64,000 bases of DNA from the NCBI GenBank assembly GCA_016705065.1, contig JADIYY010000002.1, forward strand, positions 186,001 through 250,000. Reading direction: 5' to 3'. Origin of the DNA: Candidatus Aalborgiella aggregata (lineage in GTDB: Bacteria > Pseudomonadota > Gammaproteobacteria > Burkholderiales > Burkholderiaceae_C). The position numbers and the translations under genes were made by a program. Shown one piece after another: positions 25,481 to 33,502 of this stretch (its first letter is position 1; the number at the start of each line of letters is the position of its first letter). The notes beneath the pieces are model-generated. The model searched no databases, was not told where the DNA came from, and worked only from the letters and a program-made list of their open reading frames with translations.

Positions 25481-26136
25481 ACTGGGCCGAGACGATAGCC
25501 CTGCCCACGAACTGTTTCAATCAATTCAGCAGGCAGCTTTTTCCTTAATCGCCCAATGAAAACCTCAACGGTATTCGAGTCACGATCATAGTCCTGTGCA
25601 TAAATATGCTCGATGATTTCTGTTCTCGAGACCACGCTTCCTATTCGATGCATTAAGTATTCCAGCACCTTGTATTCATGGCTGGTCAGCACCACTGACT
25701 GACCGTCAAGCGTGACACGACTGGTTCTCGTATCAAGTGTGAGCGAACCGCATTGCAACACCGCAGAAGCCAGTCCGCTTGATCGCCGAATCAATGCACG
25801 CAAACGAGCCAGTAATTCTTCAGTGTGAAATGGCTTTGTGAGGTAATCATCAGCACCAGCGTCAATGCCCGCAACTTTTTCGTTCCAGTTATCGCGGGCA
25901 GTCAAAATCAACACGGGCATCATTCGCCCACTGCTACGCCATCGTTTCAAAACGGTGAGACCATCTAAAACAGGCAAACCCAAATCGAGAACGACGGCAT
26001 CAAATGGTTCCGTGTCACCTAAAAAATGTGCATCTAAACCATTGTCAATTTCGTCCACAGCATAGCCTGCATGTTTCAGGCTGTCACTCAGCTGGGCACG
26101 CAAACTCGGTTCATCTTCTACCAGCAGAACTCTCAT
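25477..26136 (-). CDS. OmpR-family response regulator
   Basis: Cytoplasmic DNA-binding partner of the adjacent sensor kinase. The 219-residue protein has a receiver domain with the acidic pair EDE (residues 7-9), phospho-acceptor Asp51 (VVLDLGLP) and the conserved KPF near residue 102. The C-terminal winged helix has LTSHEYKVLEYLM and the NTVEVFIGRLRKKL recognition helix, ending RGQGYRLGPV. Its gene is intact and overlaps the kinase start by four bases (ATGA), so translation is coupled. A PepSY-domain gene lies immediately upstream in the same operon, a combination often seen beside cytochrome genes. Confidence 0.94.
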   Translation of the reverse strand: MRVLLVEDEPSLRAQLSDSLKHAGYAVDEIDNGLDAHFLGDTEPFDAVVLDLGLPVLDGLTVLKRWRSSGRMMPVLILTARDNWNEKVAGIDAGADDYLTKPFHTEELLARLRALIRRSSGLASAVLQCGSLTLDTRTSRVTLDGQSVVLTSHEYKVLEYLMHRIGSVVSRTEIIEHIYAQDYDRDSNTVEVFIGRLRKKLPAELIETVRGQGYRLGPV

Positions 26137-26150
26137 ATTAATAAAACATA

Positions 26151-26540
26151 TTAACGGGAACTCTCAATCTTACGCCGTTCAGGTACGTCGCGATTCTTGC
26201 GTTCGATTAATTCAGCAGTTTTTGCGTCCAACATCAATTTGATCAACTGGCCATCAGCACGCAACAACTTCACTTTGTAAATCCAGAGCGCATCCTTTTG
26301 TTCAAGCTCTACTTCCAATACTTTACCTGGTTGTTTTCGCTCCAAACTTTCCAGCACGGTGCGTAGTGGAAGAATTTGACCAGACTGCAAAGCTTTCTTG
26401 GCACGTTCATGGTCATCACTGTCACTGGCCCAGGCTGCGGTGGTGATAAGGGCACTCACTGTCATTACCGTAATCGCAATCAATTTAGTGATTGGCATTG
26501 GCGATTTGACATACCCATGAAGTAAAGAATGTTTGGTCAT
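26151..26540 (-). CDS. PepSY-domain exported protein
   Basis: A 129-residue protein with a hydrophobic export segment (PITKLIAITVMTVSALITTAAWA) and a mature part that is one PepSY-type domain. That part has a helix ERAKKALQSGQILPLRTVLESL, then strands VLEVELEQKD, WIYKVKLLRADGQLIKLMLDAKT. In such clusters this periplasmic protein is thought to modulate the sensor. It lies 14 bases before the response regulator and is divergent from the cytochrome genes. The first 14 residues before PMPITK may be untranslated if the second methionine is the true start; I see no good ribosome site for either. Confidence 0.8.
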   Translation of the reverse strand: MTKHSLLHGYVKSPMPITKLIAITVMTVSALITTAAWASDSDDHERAKKALQSGQILPLRTVLESLERKQPGKVLEVELEQKDALWIYKVKLLRADGQLIKLMLDAKTAELIERKNRDVPERRKIESSR

Positions 26541-26666
26541 GTTTGCATTTTAGGTCTCGCTTTCTGAACGACAGATGAATGACATCTTCAGCATGGGTTC
26601 AATCTGTGCCATCAACAATACAGCCATACCAGATTTACTTTTCATCAACCACAAGAGCCATCAACC

Positions 26667-27086
26667 ATGAATACACTTAAAAAGTCCATCCTCACAGCTT
26701 CCATCTTCATCAATGCAACGATAAGCATCTTGTTGCATGGCAACGCGCAAGCTGCTGATACTTCTGCCACCGCTCAACTTCAACAATGGAGCGTACAGGC
26801 AGGTACACCGGGCAATGCCGTCAAAGGTCAGGCATTTTTTAATACCAAACAAGGCAATGATTTGTCATGTGCGTCCTGCCATAGCACACCTCCCATCAAA
26901 GATGGCAAACACGTCAGTACAGGGAAATTAATTCCTCCCTTGGCGCCTGCCTTCAACACCAAATCATTTACCGATACCGCTACGGTAGAGAAATGGTTTC
27001 GCCGCAACTGCAAAGATGTACTCAGCCGCGAGTGCAACCCCTCCGAAAAGGCGGATGTACTGGCATACCTCATCAATCTTAAATAA
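26667..27086 (+). CDS. DUF1924-type monohaem cytochrome c
   Basis: Exported c-type cytochrome of 139 residues. It has a signal peptide (ILTASIFINATISILLHGNAQAA), a single haem site CASCH (residues 68-72), a GQAFFNTKQGNDLSC approach typical of DUF1924, and probable distal ligand region VEKWFRRNCKDVLSRECNPSEKADVLAYLI. It probably carries electrons in the periplasm between the neighbouring diheme cytochrome and membrane cytochrome b. The stop codon overlaps the next start (TAATG), so they are translationally coupled. Confidence 0.88.
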   Translation: MNTLKKSILTASIFINATISILLHGNAQAADTSATAQLQQWSVQAGTPGNAVKGQAFFNTKQGNDLSCASCHSTPPIKDGKHVSTGKLIPPLAPAFNTKSFTDTATVEKWFRRNCKDVLSRECNPSEKADVLAYLINLK

Positions 27087-27631
27087 TGAAAGTAACATTT
27101 AAGATGACAAACACCATCGGTTCACACAACAAACTTGGCGCTCTCGCTTTCATCGCAACGCTGGGCATGATCTTTTCTTCCACCGCATTCGCTGATAGTG
27201 GCTCCAAGTTACCAATTAACACGCCAAAAGCGTATACCCAAGAATGCACAGCCTGCCATGTTGCTTATCCACCTGGCATGTTACCCAAGCAATCTTGGCA
27301 ACGCATCATGGCAGGGCTAGACAAACACTATGGAACAGATGCAAGTCTAGACGATGCTACCGTGAAGCAATTGAGCACATGGCTTGAGACCCAAAGTGGC
27401 ACTTACAAGCGCGTGGCTGAAGTTCCGCCAAATGACCGCATCACGCAATCTGCTTGGTTTATCCGAAAGCACAAAGAGATAACACCGAGTGTGTGGAAGC
27501 TACCCAGCGTCAAGAGCGAAGCCAACTGCGCTGCGTGTCACAGCAGTGCCGACAAAGGTATTTACAGCGATAACACCCTCAAATTTCCAATCGGAATCGA
27601 TGCACGCTCTAAACGTGCATGGAGCAACTAA
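27086..27631 (+). CDS. Diheme cytochrome c
   Basis: An exported 181-residue cytochrome with two haem-binding sites, CTACH (residues 54-58) and CAACH (147-151), after a signal peptide that ends near SSTAFADS. The stretch YPPGMLPKQSWQRIMAGLDKHYGTDASLDD is characteristic of the diheme cytochromes that travel with DUF1924 proteins and a b-type cytochrome in Burkholderiales. It is likely an electron shuttle for the downstream membrane cytochrome. Start overlaps the upstream stop by one base; cytochrome b follows after 15 bases. Confidence 0.9.
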   Translation: MKVTFKMTNTIGSHNKLGALAFIATLGMIFSSTAFADSGSKLPINTPKAYTQECTACHVAYPPGMLPKQSWQRIMAGLDKHYGTDASLDDATVKQLSTWLETQSGTYKRVAEVPPNDRITQSAWFIRKHKEITPSVWKLPSVKSEANCAACHSSADKGIYSDNTLKFPIGIDARSKRAWSN

Positions 27632-27646
27632 CAAGGAGTACCAGCA

Positions 27647-28400
27647 ATGTTAACTAACCCACCCTATGAATCAACCGCACAGACCTCTTCTGCCGCAAGC
27701 AAACCCAGCCGGCTGATGATTGATGCACCCACGCGCATGTTCCATTGGCTTTTTGTCCTGAGTTTCTTGGGCGCCTACCTGACAGCTGATGGTGAACGAT
27801 GGCGCATGCTGCACGTCACACTTGGCTACACCATGGCGGGGTTGTTGGTCTTTCGCGTCCTTTACGGTTTATTTGGCCCCCGACAGGCCAGCCTTGGTGC
27901 AATGTGGCGCAAGCTCGCCAGCCTACCGTCATGGCTGAAATCACTCACGATGAACCGCGCTTCAGCGCCAATCAATTGGCGTCAAGGTCAAAACTTGTTG
28001 ATGACCTTCGCAGTCATCGCTTTGCTGGTCATGGTGGTGCCACTGACCTTGAGTGGCTATGGTGTCTACAACAACTTTGGTGATTTTCTTGGAGGCGATT
28101 GGCTAGAAGAAGTGCATGAATTCTTTGGCGAAGCTTTCCTCATGCTAGTTCTTGCTCATTTAATCCTGATCTGGAATGAGCGTCTGGCATCGTAAAAATC
28201 AAGCCCAACCCATGTTGACTGGACGCGTTGAAGGACCAGGTCCCGATCTCGTGAAGAAAAACCGAGTCTGGCTTGCAGTGTTACTTTTATTAGCCGTACT
28301 GGCTTATGCCACATGGGAGAGTCAACACTCGCCTAACGGGCTGTTTCCAAACAATGTCATGAATAGCACTGGGAATTCTCGTGTTCATCACGATGATTAA
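27647..28400 (+). pseudogene. Cytochrome b561-type membrane protein (one frameshift)
   Basis: Four-helix b-type cytochrome of about 250 residues if repaired. Helices and haem ligands are visible as MFHWLFVLSFLGAYLT, RMLHVTLGYTMAGLLVFRVLYG, FAVIALLVMVVPLTLSGYGV and VHEFFGEAFLMLVLAHLILI. The frame then breaks near 28172: removing one T restores LILIGMSVWHRKNQAQPMLTGR and a final span AVLLLLAVLAYATWE. The motif MLTGRVEGPGPD is typical of this family's linker. It probably passes electrons between quinone and the two cytochromes c upstream. One extra base in a long gene suggests a consensus error. Confidence 0.83.
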
Positions 28401-28441
28401 TTGAATTTGAAAATCACCCCATTTTTAAAGGAGTATTTAAC

Positions 28442-28606
28442 ATGAAGGTATATATGTGCGCCGTTTGCGGTTTTATCTACAACGAAGCCGAAGGTCGGCC
28501 CGAATATGGGATACCACCCGGAACCCTTTGGGCAGATGTGCCTGAAACTTGGCTATGCCCCGAATGCAGCGTCAGCAAAGCTGATTTCATACTGGTTGAT
28601 GTATAA
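28442..28606 (+). CDS. Rubredoxin
   Basis: A 54-residue one-iron electron carrier. All four metal-binding cysteines are present: Cys6 and Cys9 in MCAVCGFIYNE, and Cys39 and Cys42 in LCPECSVSKADF, with the aromatic residues YNEAEG, WADVP and TWLCP expected of the fold. A clean ribosome site (AAAGGAG, 8 bases before the ATG) supports the start. It is the last gene of the inserted cytochrome segment; the right copy of the 36-bp repeat starts three bases after its stop. Likely an electron donor or acceptor for the cytochrome system or a thiol/oxygen-defence enzyme, which is inference. Confidence 0.95.
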   Translation: MKVYMCAVCGFIYNEAEGRPEYGIPPGTLWADVPETWLCPECSVSKADFILVDV

Positions 28607-28608
28607 AA

Positions 28609-28644
28609 TCACCGCTTGCTACAAAACGTTTTGCGGGACTTGAT
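28609..28644 (+). repeat. Right 36-bp direct repeat before msrB
   Basis: Second copy of the selO 3' end (35/36 identical), including an in-register TGA. It is followed 22 bases later by the msrB start with AAGGAG, which looks like the original selO-msrB junction. Confidence 0.93.
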
Positions 28645-28665
28645 GACACCAAGCAAGGAGTATCC

Positions 28666-29123
28666 ATGGAACACAATGACGACATTCTCACATGGCGCGG
28701 CGTGCTGCAATTGGCACAAAACGGCAACCCTGCACCGCCACGCCGCATGGAAATCAGCGATGCGCAATGGCAAGTGCACCTCACGCCTGAGCAGTTTTAT
28801 GTGACACGACAGCACGGCACCGAGCGTGCGCACAGCTCGGACATGTGCACCCTGTTCCAGCCTGGCCGCTACAGCTGCGTGTGCTGTGGCACCGAGCTGT
28901 TTGATGCCAGCACCAAGTTTGACAGCCAAAGTGGCTGGCCCAGCTTCACCCAAACCGTCGCGCCAATGTCGTCGCCTACACCGCCGACCACAGCCACGGT
29001 ATGACGCGCGTAGAAACCACTTGCAATGTCTGCGATGCCCACTTAGGACACGTCTTCCCAGATGGCCCCGCACCCAGTGGCTTGCGCTATTGCATCAACG
29101 CCTTGGCTTTGGTAAAAGTGTGA
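28666..29123 (+). pseudogene. msrB: Peptide methionine-(R)-S-oxide reductase MsrB (one frameshift)
   Basis: Reduces the R-epimer of methionine sulfoxide. The N-terminal 98 residues are in frame: RRMEISDAQWQVHLTPEQFYVTRQ, then the zinc-site pair CVCCGTELFD and SQSGWPSFTQTVAP. The frame then breaks at 28963-28964; one added C gives VAPNVVAYTADHSHGMTR. The remainder reads on with the second zinc pair CNVCDAHLGHVFPDGP and the catalytic RYCINALAL. About 152 residues if repaired, normal for the family. As written the catalytic cysteine is lost. The start has AAGGAG upstream. It followed selO before the cytochrome segment entered. Confidence 0.88.
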
Positions 29124-29125
29124 CT

Positions 29126-29605
29126 ATGAAGAAAAAGCCTGTGCAGTATTGGCTGATGAAAATAGAGCCATCCGATGTTTCTATAGATGATCTGGCCGCC
29201 AGACCCAAGCAAAGCGTGCCTTGGTATGGTGTGCGCAACTACCAAGCACGCAACATGATGCGGGACGACATGCAAGTGGGCGATTTGGTTTGGTATTACC
29301 ACTCCAGTTGCGCAGAGCCGGGCATAGCGGGTTTAGCAAAAATCAGCAGTGCGCCCTACCCCGACCCCAGCCAGTTTGATGCCAAATCAAAATATTACGA
29401 CCACAAATCAACCTCCGACGCTCCGCGTTGGGTCATGGTCGATGTGCAGTTGGTAGAGCGCTGGCAACTCATTCCTCTGAAATGGTTGCGCGAACAAGCT
29501 GCCTTGGCCGACTTGCGTCTGTTAGCGCGCGGCAATCGTTTATCCATCATGCCGGTGGATGCAAAGCATTGGGTATATGTGGCGAAGCACGTCACGCAAA
29601 GATGA
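29126..29605 (+). CDS. EVE-domain protein
   Basis: A 159-residue protein made of a single EVE domain, a PUA-like fold that in other proteins reads modified bases in nucleic acid. Marks are QYWLMKIEPSDVSIDDL at the start, VPWYGVRNYQARNMMRDDMQVGDLVWYYHSS, GIAGLAKISSAPYPDPSQFD and WVMVDVQLVERW. The ATG at 29126 follows the msrB stop by two bases, so it is probably translated from the same message. Its physiological role in single-domain form is unsettled. Confidence 0.92.
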   Translation: MKKKPVQYWLMKIEPSDVSIDDLAARPKQSVPWYGVRNYQARNMMRDDMQVGDLVWYYHSSCAEPGIAGLAKISSAPYPDPSQFDAKSKYYDHKSTSDAPRWVMVDVQLVERWQLIPLKWLREQAALADLRLLARGNRLSIMPVDAKHWVYVAKHVTQR

Positions 29606-29671
29606 ATGTTGGATACATCAACAGATTAGCCGCTGTGCTTAACGAAAAACCGATGACATACCGCTAAACCA

Positions 29672-30529
29672 TCAAACCTCTATCCACTGCGCAAGCCACT
29701 CTCGCGGTGATACACCCAGTCTCGCGGTAAAGATTCGCGTTAGAGCAGACTGAGAGCTATAGCCTAATTCAGCAGCCAACATTTTCAATGGCACACCCTC
29801 GCGCAGCCGTGCTTGTGCAATCGTCAATCGCCAGTTTGCCACGTATTCAGCAGGCGACTGACCGACCATCTCCTTGAACTTTACCGCGAAAGCTGTGCGT
29901 GACATACCACTGACTTCGGCCAATTGCTCCACCGTCCACGGCGCACCCGGTGATTCGTGCATCGCTGTAAGCGCCTTGGCGAGTTGTGGTGACGAAAGCC
30001 CCATCAATAAACCGCTACTGATGTTGGCGTGCGTCGGATGATCAAGGAGCCAGCGCAACAACTGGATAAGCACAACTTCAAACAAGCGATCTGCTAGGAC
30101 CCGATGTCCGCATCGAACGTTTTCTGTCTCGGCGAATAACAAATTCAACGACGCTTGCAATCCTTCGACTTCATCCAATCGCAATACTACGAATGGTGGA
30201 AGCGCCTGCAAAATGGGGTGTGTCAAGTCGCCCTCAAATGCTATCTCGGCACAAGTGAAATCCGAACCATCACGCGGGGTATTATAAAAATGGTGGGTAA
30301 AAGGGCGCGGATAAAAAATCAGCGAGGGCTGGTCCAGTTTAATTCGCGTTGGCACCCCTTTCGCTCCTGGATGACGAACCTCCATCACACCACGGCGCAT
30401 CACATGCAGATAAGCTTTGTTGTTATTTTCAGCAAATACATGTTTGCCGCACATCAGCCCAGAGAAAGACATCCGCGTTGAAATTCGGAAACGTTCTAAC
30501 AACGATGACAGGCGATCTACAGGTACCAT
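29672..30529 (-). CDS. AraC-family transcriptional regulator with cupin sensor
   Basis: A 285-residue regulator with an N-terminal cupin-like ligand domain (about 1-170) and a C-terminal double helix-turn-helix. The first HTH is WTVEQLAEVSGMSRTAFAVKF and the second LKMLAAELGYSSQSALTRIF, followed by LGVSPREWL. It resembles regulators of oxidative or thiol stress genes in the cupin-6 group. It is divergent from an exported protein and a redoxin-like gene, and the 134-bp gap contains two GTACAAA half-sites 40 bp apart, candidates for its binding. Ligand unknown. Confidence 0.9.
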   Translation of the reverse strand: MVPVDRLSSLLERFRISTRMSFSGLMCGKHVFAENNNKAYLHVMRRGVMEVRHPGAKGVPTRIKLDQPSLIFYPRPFTHHFYNTPRDGSDFTCAEIAFEGDLTHPILQALPPFVVLRLDEVEGLQASLNLLFAETENVRCGHRVLADRLFEVVLIQLLRWLLDHPTHANISSGLLMGLSSPQLAKALTAMHESPGAPWTVEQLAEVSGMSRTAFAVKFKEMVGQSPAEYVANWRLTIAQARLREGVPLKMLAAELGYSSQSALTRIFTARLGVSPREWLAQWIEV

Positions 30530-30663
30530 GATTTAGTACAAATGGGTATGAATTATGAACATTAAGACACCTATTGTACAAAAACATGCATCAAACTACA
30601 AACTCTACTTAACTCTACGTAAAGGAATGGCCTTTGCGAGTTTTGAGACTTAAAGGAGAAATC

Positions 30664-31416
30664 ATGAAAGCTAACAAACTGAATCAATTGGCGATGGGGG
30701 TTATTTTGACTGTTGGTAGCAGTCTTGCGATGGCACATGGCCATCACAGTGGCGGTATACCGTCAAAACCAACTAAAACGCTGAAAGCCCCTTTTGACAT
30801 TGTCCATACCAAAATCACAACAGAGGGAAATGTAGCGGTATTCCAGATGGCGGTATCAGGCAATGCAGGTTTATCTAAACCTACCAAATCAGGCAAGCTG
30901 GCAGGTAGCTCGGTGTTTACCTACGTATGGCCCACTTCACTAGATTCTGCGACTGTTGGTTTCGATACCAAAGCAGGTATTCTGGCTTTTGCTGTAACGT
31001 CGCACCCAGACTTTGACGATACACCTTTGTTCGACGAAAACGGTGATGGCAATCCGAAAAACGATGGCAACGTATGGCATTCACATTGGGTCGTATTGCA
31101 ACCGGATGAAGCTTGTGGCAAAGGCGCACTCAAAGTTGTGGACATTCCTAAAGATGCCAAACCGAAATTACCTAAAACTTGGCCAGGCTTGCCGATTTTG
31201 ATCGACAGCCCTGGCTGGAACCCCCTTTTCAAGAAAGGCGCATTAGAGGTACGTGTTCCATTTGACGATATCGGCGTTGTCAATGCCGCAACGTTTGACG
31301 GTGTGACTGCCGCATTGCGAGTTAGCGCAAGTGTGCATAACCCGCTCTTGTGTGTGGTAAACGTATTTAAAGTGGCCTCAGGTGATCTTTCATTACCTGG
31401 CAAAGTCAACAAATAA
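30664..31416 (+). CDS. Exported protein of unknown function
   Basis: I do not recognise the family. From the ATG at 30664 (ribosome site AAAGGAG) the protein is 250 residues. It has a clear signal peptide (LAMGVILTVGSSLAMA, then AHGHHSGG). The mature part is rich in beta-strand patterns, with a calcium-loop-like DENGDGNPKND near residue 125, a WHSHWVVLQPDEACGKG segment and two cysteines that could form a disulphide. The histidine-rich mature N-terminus could bind metal. It sits between a divergent AraC regulator and a downstream redoxin gene 30 bases away, so the three may form one response unit. Confidence 0.7.
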   Translation: MKANKLNQLAMGVILTVGSSLAMAHGHHSGGIPSKPTKTLKAPFDIVHTKITTEGNVAVFQMAVSGNAGLSKPTKSGKLAGSSVFTYVWPTSLDSATVGFDTKAGILAFAVTSHPDFDDTPLFDENGDGNPKNDGNVWHSHWVVLQPDEACGKGALKVVDIPKDAKPKLPKTWPGLPILIDSPGWNPLFKKGALEVRVPFDDIGVVNAATFDGVTAALRVSASVHNPLLCVVNVFKVASGDLSLPGKVNK

Positions 31417-31446
31417 TTTGCTGCCTTAAAATAGAAAGCATTCATC

Positions 31447-31929
31447 ATGAAATCAAAACCCTTTGAGCTATCTATCAGTCAGTGGTTCAACACAAAAGGC
31501 GCTATCACGCTGGAACAACTCAAAGGGCGTGTGGTGGTGGTGGGTGCATTCCAAATGTTGTGCCCTGCGTGTGTGGCGCACAGCATTCAGCAGCTAAAAA
31601 AGATGCAAACCATCTTTAAAAATACGCAAGTTGCAGTGATAGGTTTACACACCGTTTTCGAGCACCACACTGCCATGCAGCCTCACGCTTTAGAAGCATT
31701 TATCCACGAATATCGCCTTAGCTTTCCCATTGGCGTAGATCGCCACATCCCAGACGAAGCCATTCCTCAAACGATGCAAGCCCTCAACCTACGTGGCACA
31801 CCCAGCACTGTAATTTTTGATACTGCAGGCGAAATCTGTTTCCATGAATTCGGTCACGTTGACGATTTGGTATTAGGTTTAACCATTGGGCAACTGCTGT
31901 CAACTGCAAACGGCAGTGCAAGGGCTTGA
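31447..31929 (+). CDS. Thioredoxin-fold redoxin/TlpA-like protein
   Basis: A 160-residue thioredoxin-fold protein with the redox motif CPAC (LCPACVAHSIQQL, near residues 38-41) and the cis-proline region LRGTPSTVIFDTAGE near residue 119. It has no signal peptide, so it should act in the cytoplasm. The loop FPIGVDRHIPDE is typical of redoxin domains. It is 30 bases downstream of the exported protein and 7 bases upstream of a GNAT gene. Likely a thiol reductase or peroxide-linked factor; no substrate can be named. Confidence 0.82.
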   Translation: MKSKPFELSISQWFNTKGAITLEQLKGRVVVVGAFQMLCPACVAHSIQQLKKMQTIFKNTQVAVIGLHTVFEHHTAMQPHALEAFIHEYRLSFPIGVDRHIPDEAIPQTMQALNLRGTPSTVIFDTAGEICFHEFGHVDDLVLGLTIGQLLSTANGSARA

Positions 31930-31936
31930 AGCAAGT

Positions 31937-32434
31937 ATGCATCATTCAAACGGTCCAACCATCACCCTGCGCGACCCCGTACCGGGCGACTATGGATGGA
32001 TCATCCACAAGCAGGGCTTGCTGTACGCCAACGAATACGGTTGGGACATCAGCTTTGAAGCTTTACTGGCAGAAATCATTGGCAAATTCAACAAAGAATT
32101 TGTACCCGGCCGCGAAAAATGTTGGGTAGCTGTGCGTGGCGATGAAGTTGTCGGCTCCGTCTTCATCGTTCGACAAGACGACACCACTGCCAAACTGCGC
32201 TTGCTCTATGTGGACGCAGCCGTCAGAGGGCAAGGCTTGGGCAAGCGCTTGGTCAACGAATGCATCGAATTCGCCAGAAGCGCCGGCTACCAACACATGG
32301 TGCTATGGACCAACGACATCCTCACCACAGCCAGACACATCTACGAAACTGCTGGCTTTAAGCTCATCGAACAAGAAGCACACCATTCATTTGGCAAGGA
32401 TTTGGTGGGGCAGAATTGGCAACTTGATTTGTAA
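31937..32434 (+). CDS. GNAT-family N-acetyltransferase
   Basis: A single GNAT domain of 165 residues. The acetyl-CoA loop is VDAAVRGQGLGKRLVNECI (about residues 94-112), preceded by KCWVAVRGDEVVGSVFIV and followed by HMVLWTNDILTTARHIYETAGFKLIEQE. The sequence resembles acetyltransferases that are often fused to MarR domains, here without the regulator. I start at the ATG 31937 because earlier codons overlap the upstream redoxin gene. Substrate unknown. Confidence 0.86.
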   Translation: MHHSNGPTITLRDPVPGDYGWIIHKQGLLYANEYGWDISFEALLAEIIGKFNKEFVPGREKCWVAVRGDEVVGSVFIVRQDDTTAKLRLLYVDAAVRGQGLGKRLVNECIEFARSAGYQHMVLWTNDILTTARHIYETAGFKLIEQEAHHSFGKDLVGQNWQLDL

Positions 32435-32567
32435 ATTGTCTTAACAACTATTACAAAAGCTGAGGCATGACTGTGGCATGAACTGAGACATTTTTTTTGG
32501 AAACGCGCATAATCAATTCGCTGTTCGTGACTGTCATATCTGATGCAACACCAATAGGAGTTATTTG

Positions 32568-33470
32568 ATGAAAGCCATCCAAAATTTATTTCAGCGCATT
32601 GTCGTTAACACTCTTTCTGTTGCAGTGCTAATAGGCATCGCCATCCCATCCGCATTTGCAGATGCCGATCTGCCGAAATCGAAAGACCACCCGCTGCTCA
32701 CACGCTTTCCAGATTCGCGCATCACCGAGTATCAAAAAACATTCAATGCAGTTGAATTCAAAGTCAGCTCTGCCAAAGACGGCAAGCTGGGTGCTGGCGT
32801 AAAAACTGAAAAAAAGACAATTGAAGGCGATGCCACCATCATCCATTATTTTCACAACATCCCCGACAAGCAACCCAGCCCATTGCAGTTGATCCGCAAT
32901 TATCAAAATGCTATCAAGTCCATTGGTGGTGAAGTCGTCTATGACCGTGTACCGCGTGACAACGATGGTGGTGAAACAACCTTGCGTGTGACGACTGGTG
33001 GCAAAGATGTTTGGGTACGCGTTGAGCCTGGCATTTTCAGCGCGCCAACACAAAGCTACAAAATTTGGATTGTCGAAGTTGCTGCCATGCAGCAAGTAGT
33101 GTCGGCAAACAAGCTGCTGGATGAATTAAACAAAAATGGATTTGCAACCCTCTACATCAACTTTGATACCGGCAAGCATGATTTAAAGTCGGATGGGCTA
33201 GCCACTGTCAAAGAGATTGTCACCATGCTGAAATCAGCCCCTGCAATGAATATTTCAATTGAAGGACACACCGATAACGTCGGTCAGCCGCAAGCGAATA
33301 AGTTACTGTCTGAAAACCGTGCCAAAAGCGTGATGAACGCGGTCAATGCAGGTGGCATTGACGCCAAGCGACTCAGTGCATCAGGGTTTGGACAAGAACG
33401 CCCCATTGCGGATAACCGCAGTGAAGATGGGCGTGCGAAAAATCGGCGTGTTGAATTGGTTAAAAAATAA
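32568..33470 (+). CDS. OmpA-family protein
   Basis: Exported 300-residue protein with a signal peptide ending IAIPSAFADADLP. The N-terminal ~170 residues are of unknown fold, with a stretch that reads like a lipoprotein-partner domain (VYDRVPRDNDGGETTLRVTTGG). The C-terminal OmpA peptidoglycan-binding domain has the LYINFDTGKHDLKSDGL entry, IEGHTDNVGQPQANKLLSENRA and a final RAKNRRVELVKK. The domain's diaminopimelate-binding Asp and Arg are present. Start ATG at 32568 with AGGAG seven bases upstream; a TTG one codon earlier is the alternative. It converges with a GST gene. Confidence 0.88.
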   Translation: MKAIQNLFQRIVVNTLSVAVLIGIAIPSAFADADLPKSKDHPLLTRFPDSRITEYQKTFNAVEFKVSSAKDGKLGAGVKTEKKTIEGDATIIHYFHNIPDKQPSPLQLIRNYQNAIKSIGGEVVYDRVPRDNDGGETTLRVTTGGKDVWVRVEPGIFSAPTQSYKIWIVEVAAMQQVVSANKLLDELNKNGFATLYINFDTGKHDLKSDGLATVKEIVTMLKSAPAMNISIEGHTDNVGQPQANKLLSENRAKSVMNAVNAGGIDAKRLSASGFGQERPIADNRSEDGRAKNRRVELVKK

Positions 33471-33502
33471 ATATTCAAGCACTTCAGGTTTACAAGCAAG
33501 AC

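Larger units (their letters stand above)
24014..28644. mobile_element. Probable inserted segment carrying a cytochrome/rubredoxin module
   Basis: A 4.6-kb block lies between two near-identical 36-bp direct repeats made from the selO 3' end. Joining the repeats would put the selO stop just before the msrB ribosome site, restoring a tight selO-msrB pair. Inside are a two-component system, a PepSY protein, two cytochromes c, cytochrome b and rubredoxin. No integrase or transposase is seen, so the mode of entry is unknown. Confidence 0.6.

Noticed and set aside
28666..29123. Programmed ribosomal frameshifting in msrB, guaA or cbbL
   Set aside because: There is no slippery heptamer followed by a pseudoknot at these sites. 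Many indels lie in simple homopolymers, and many unrelated genes nearby show the same defect.
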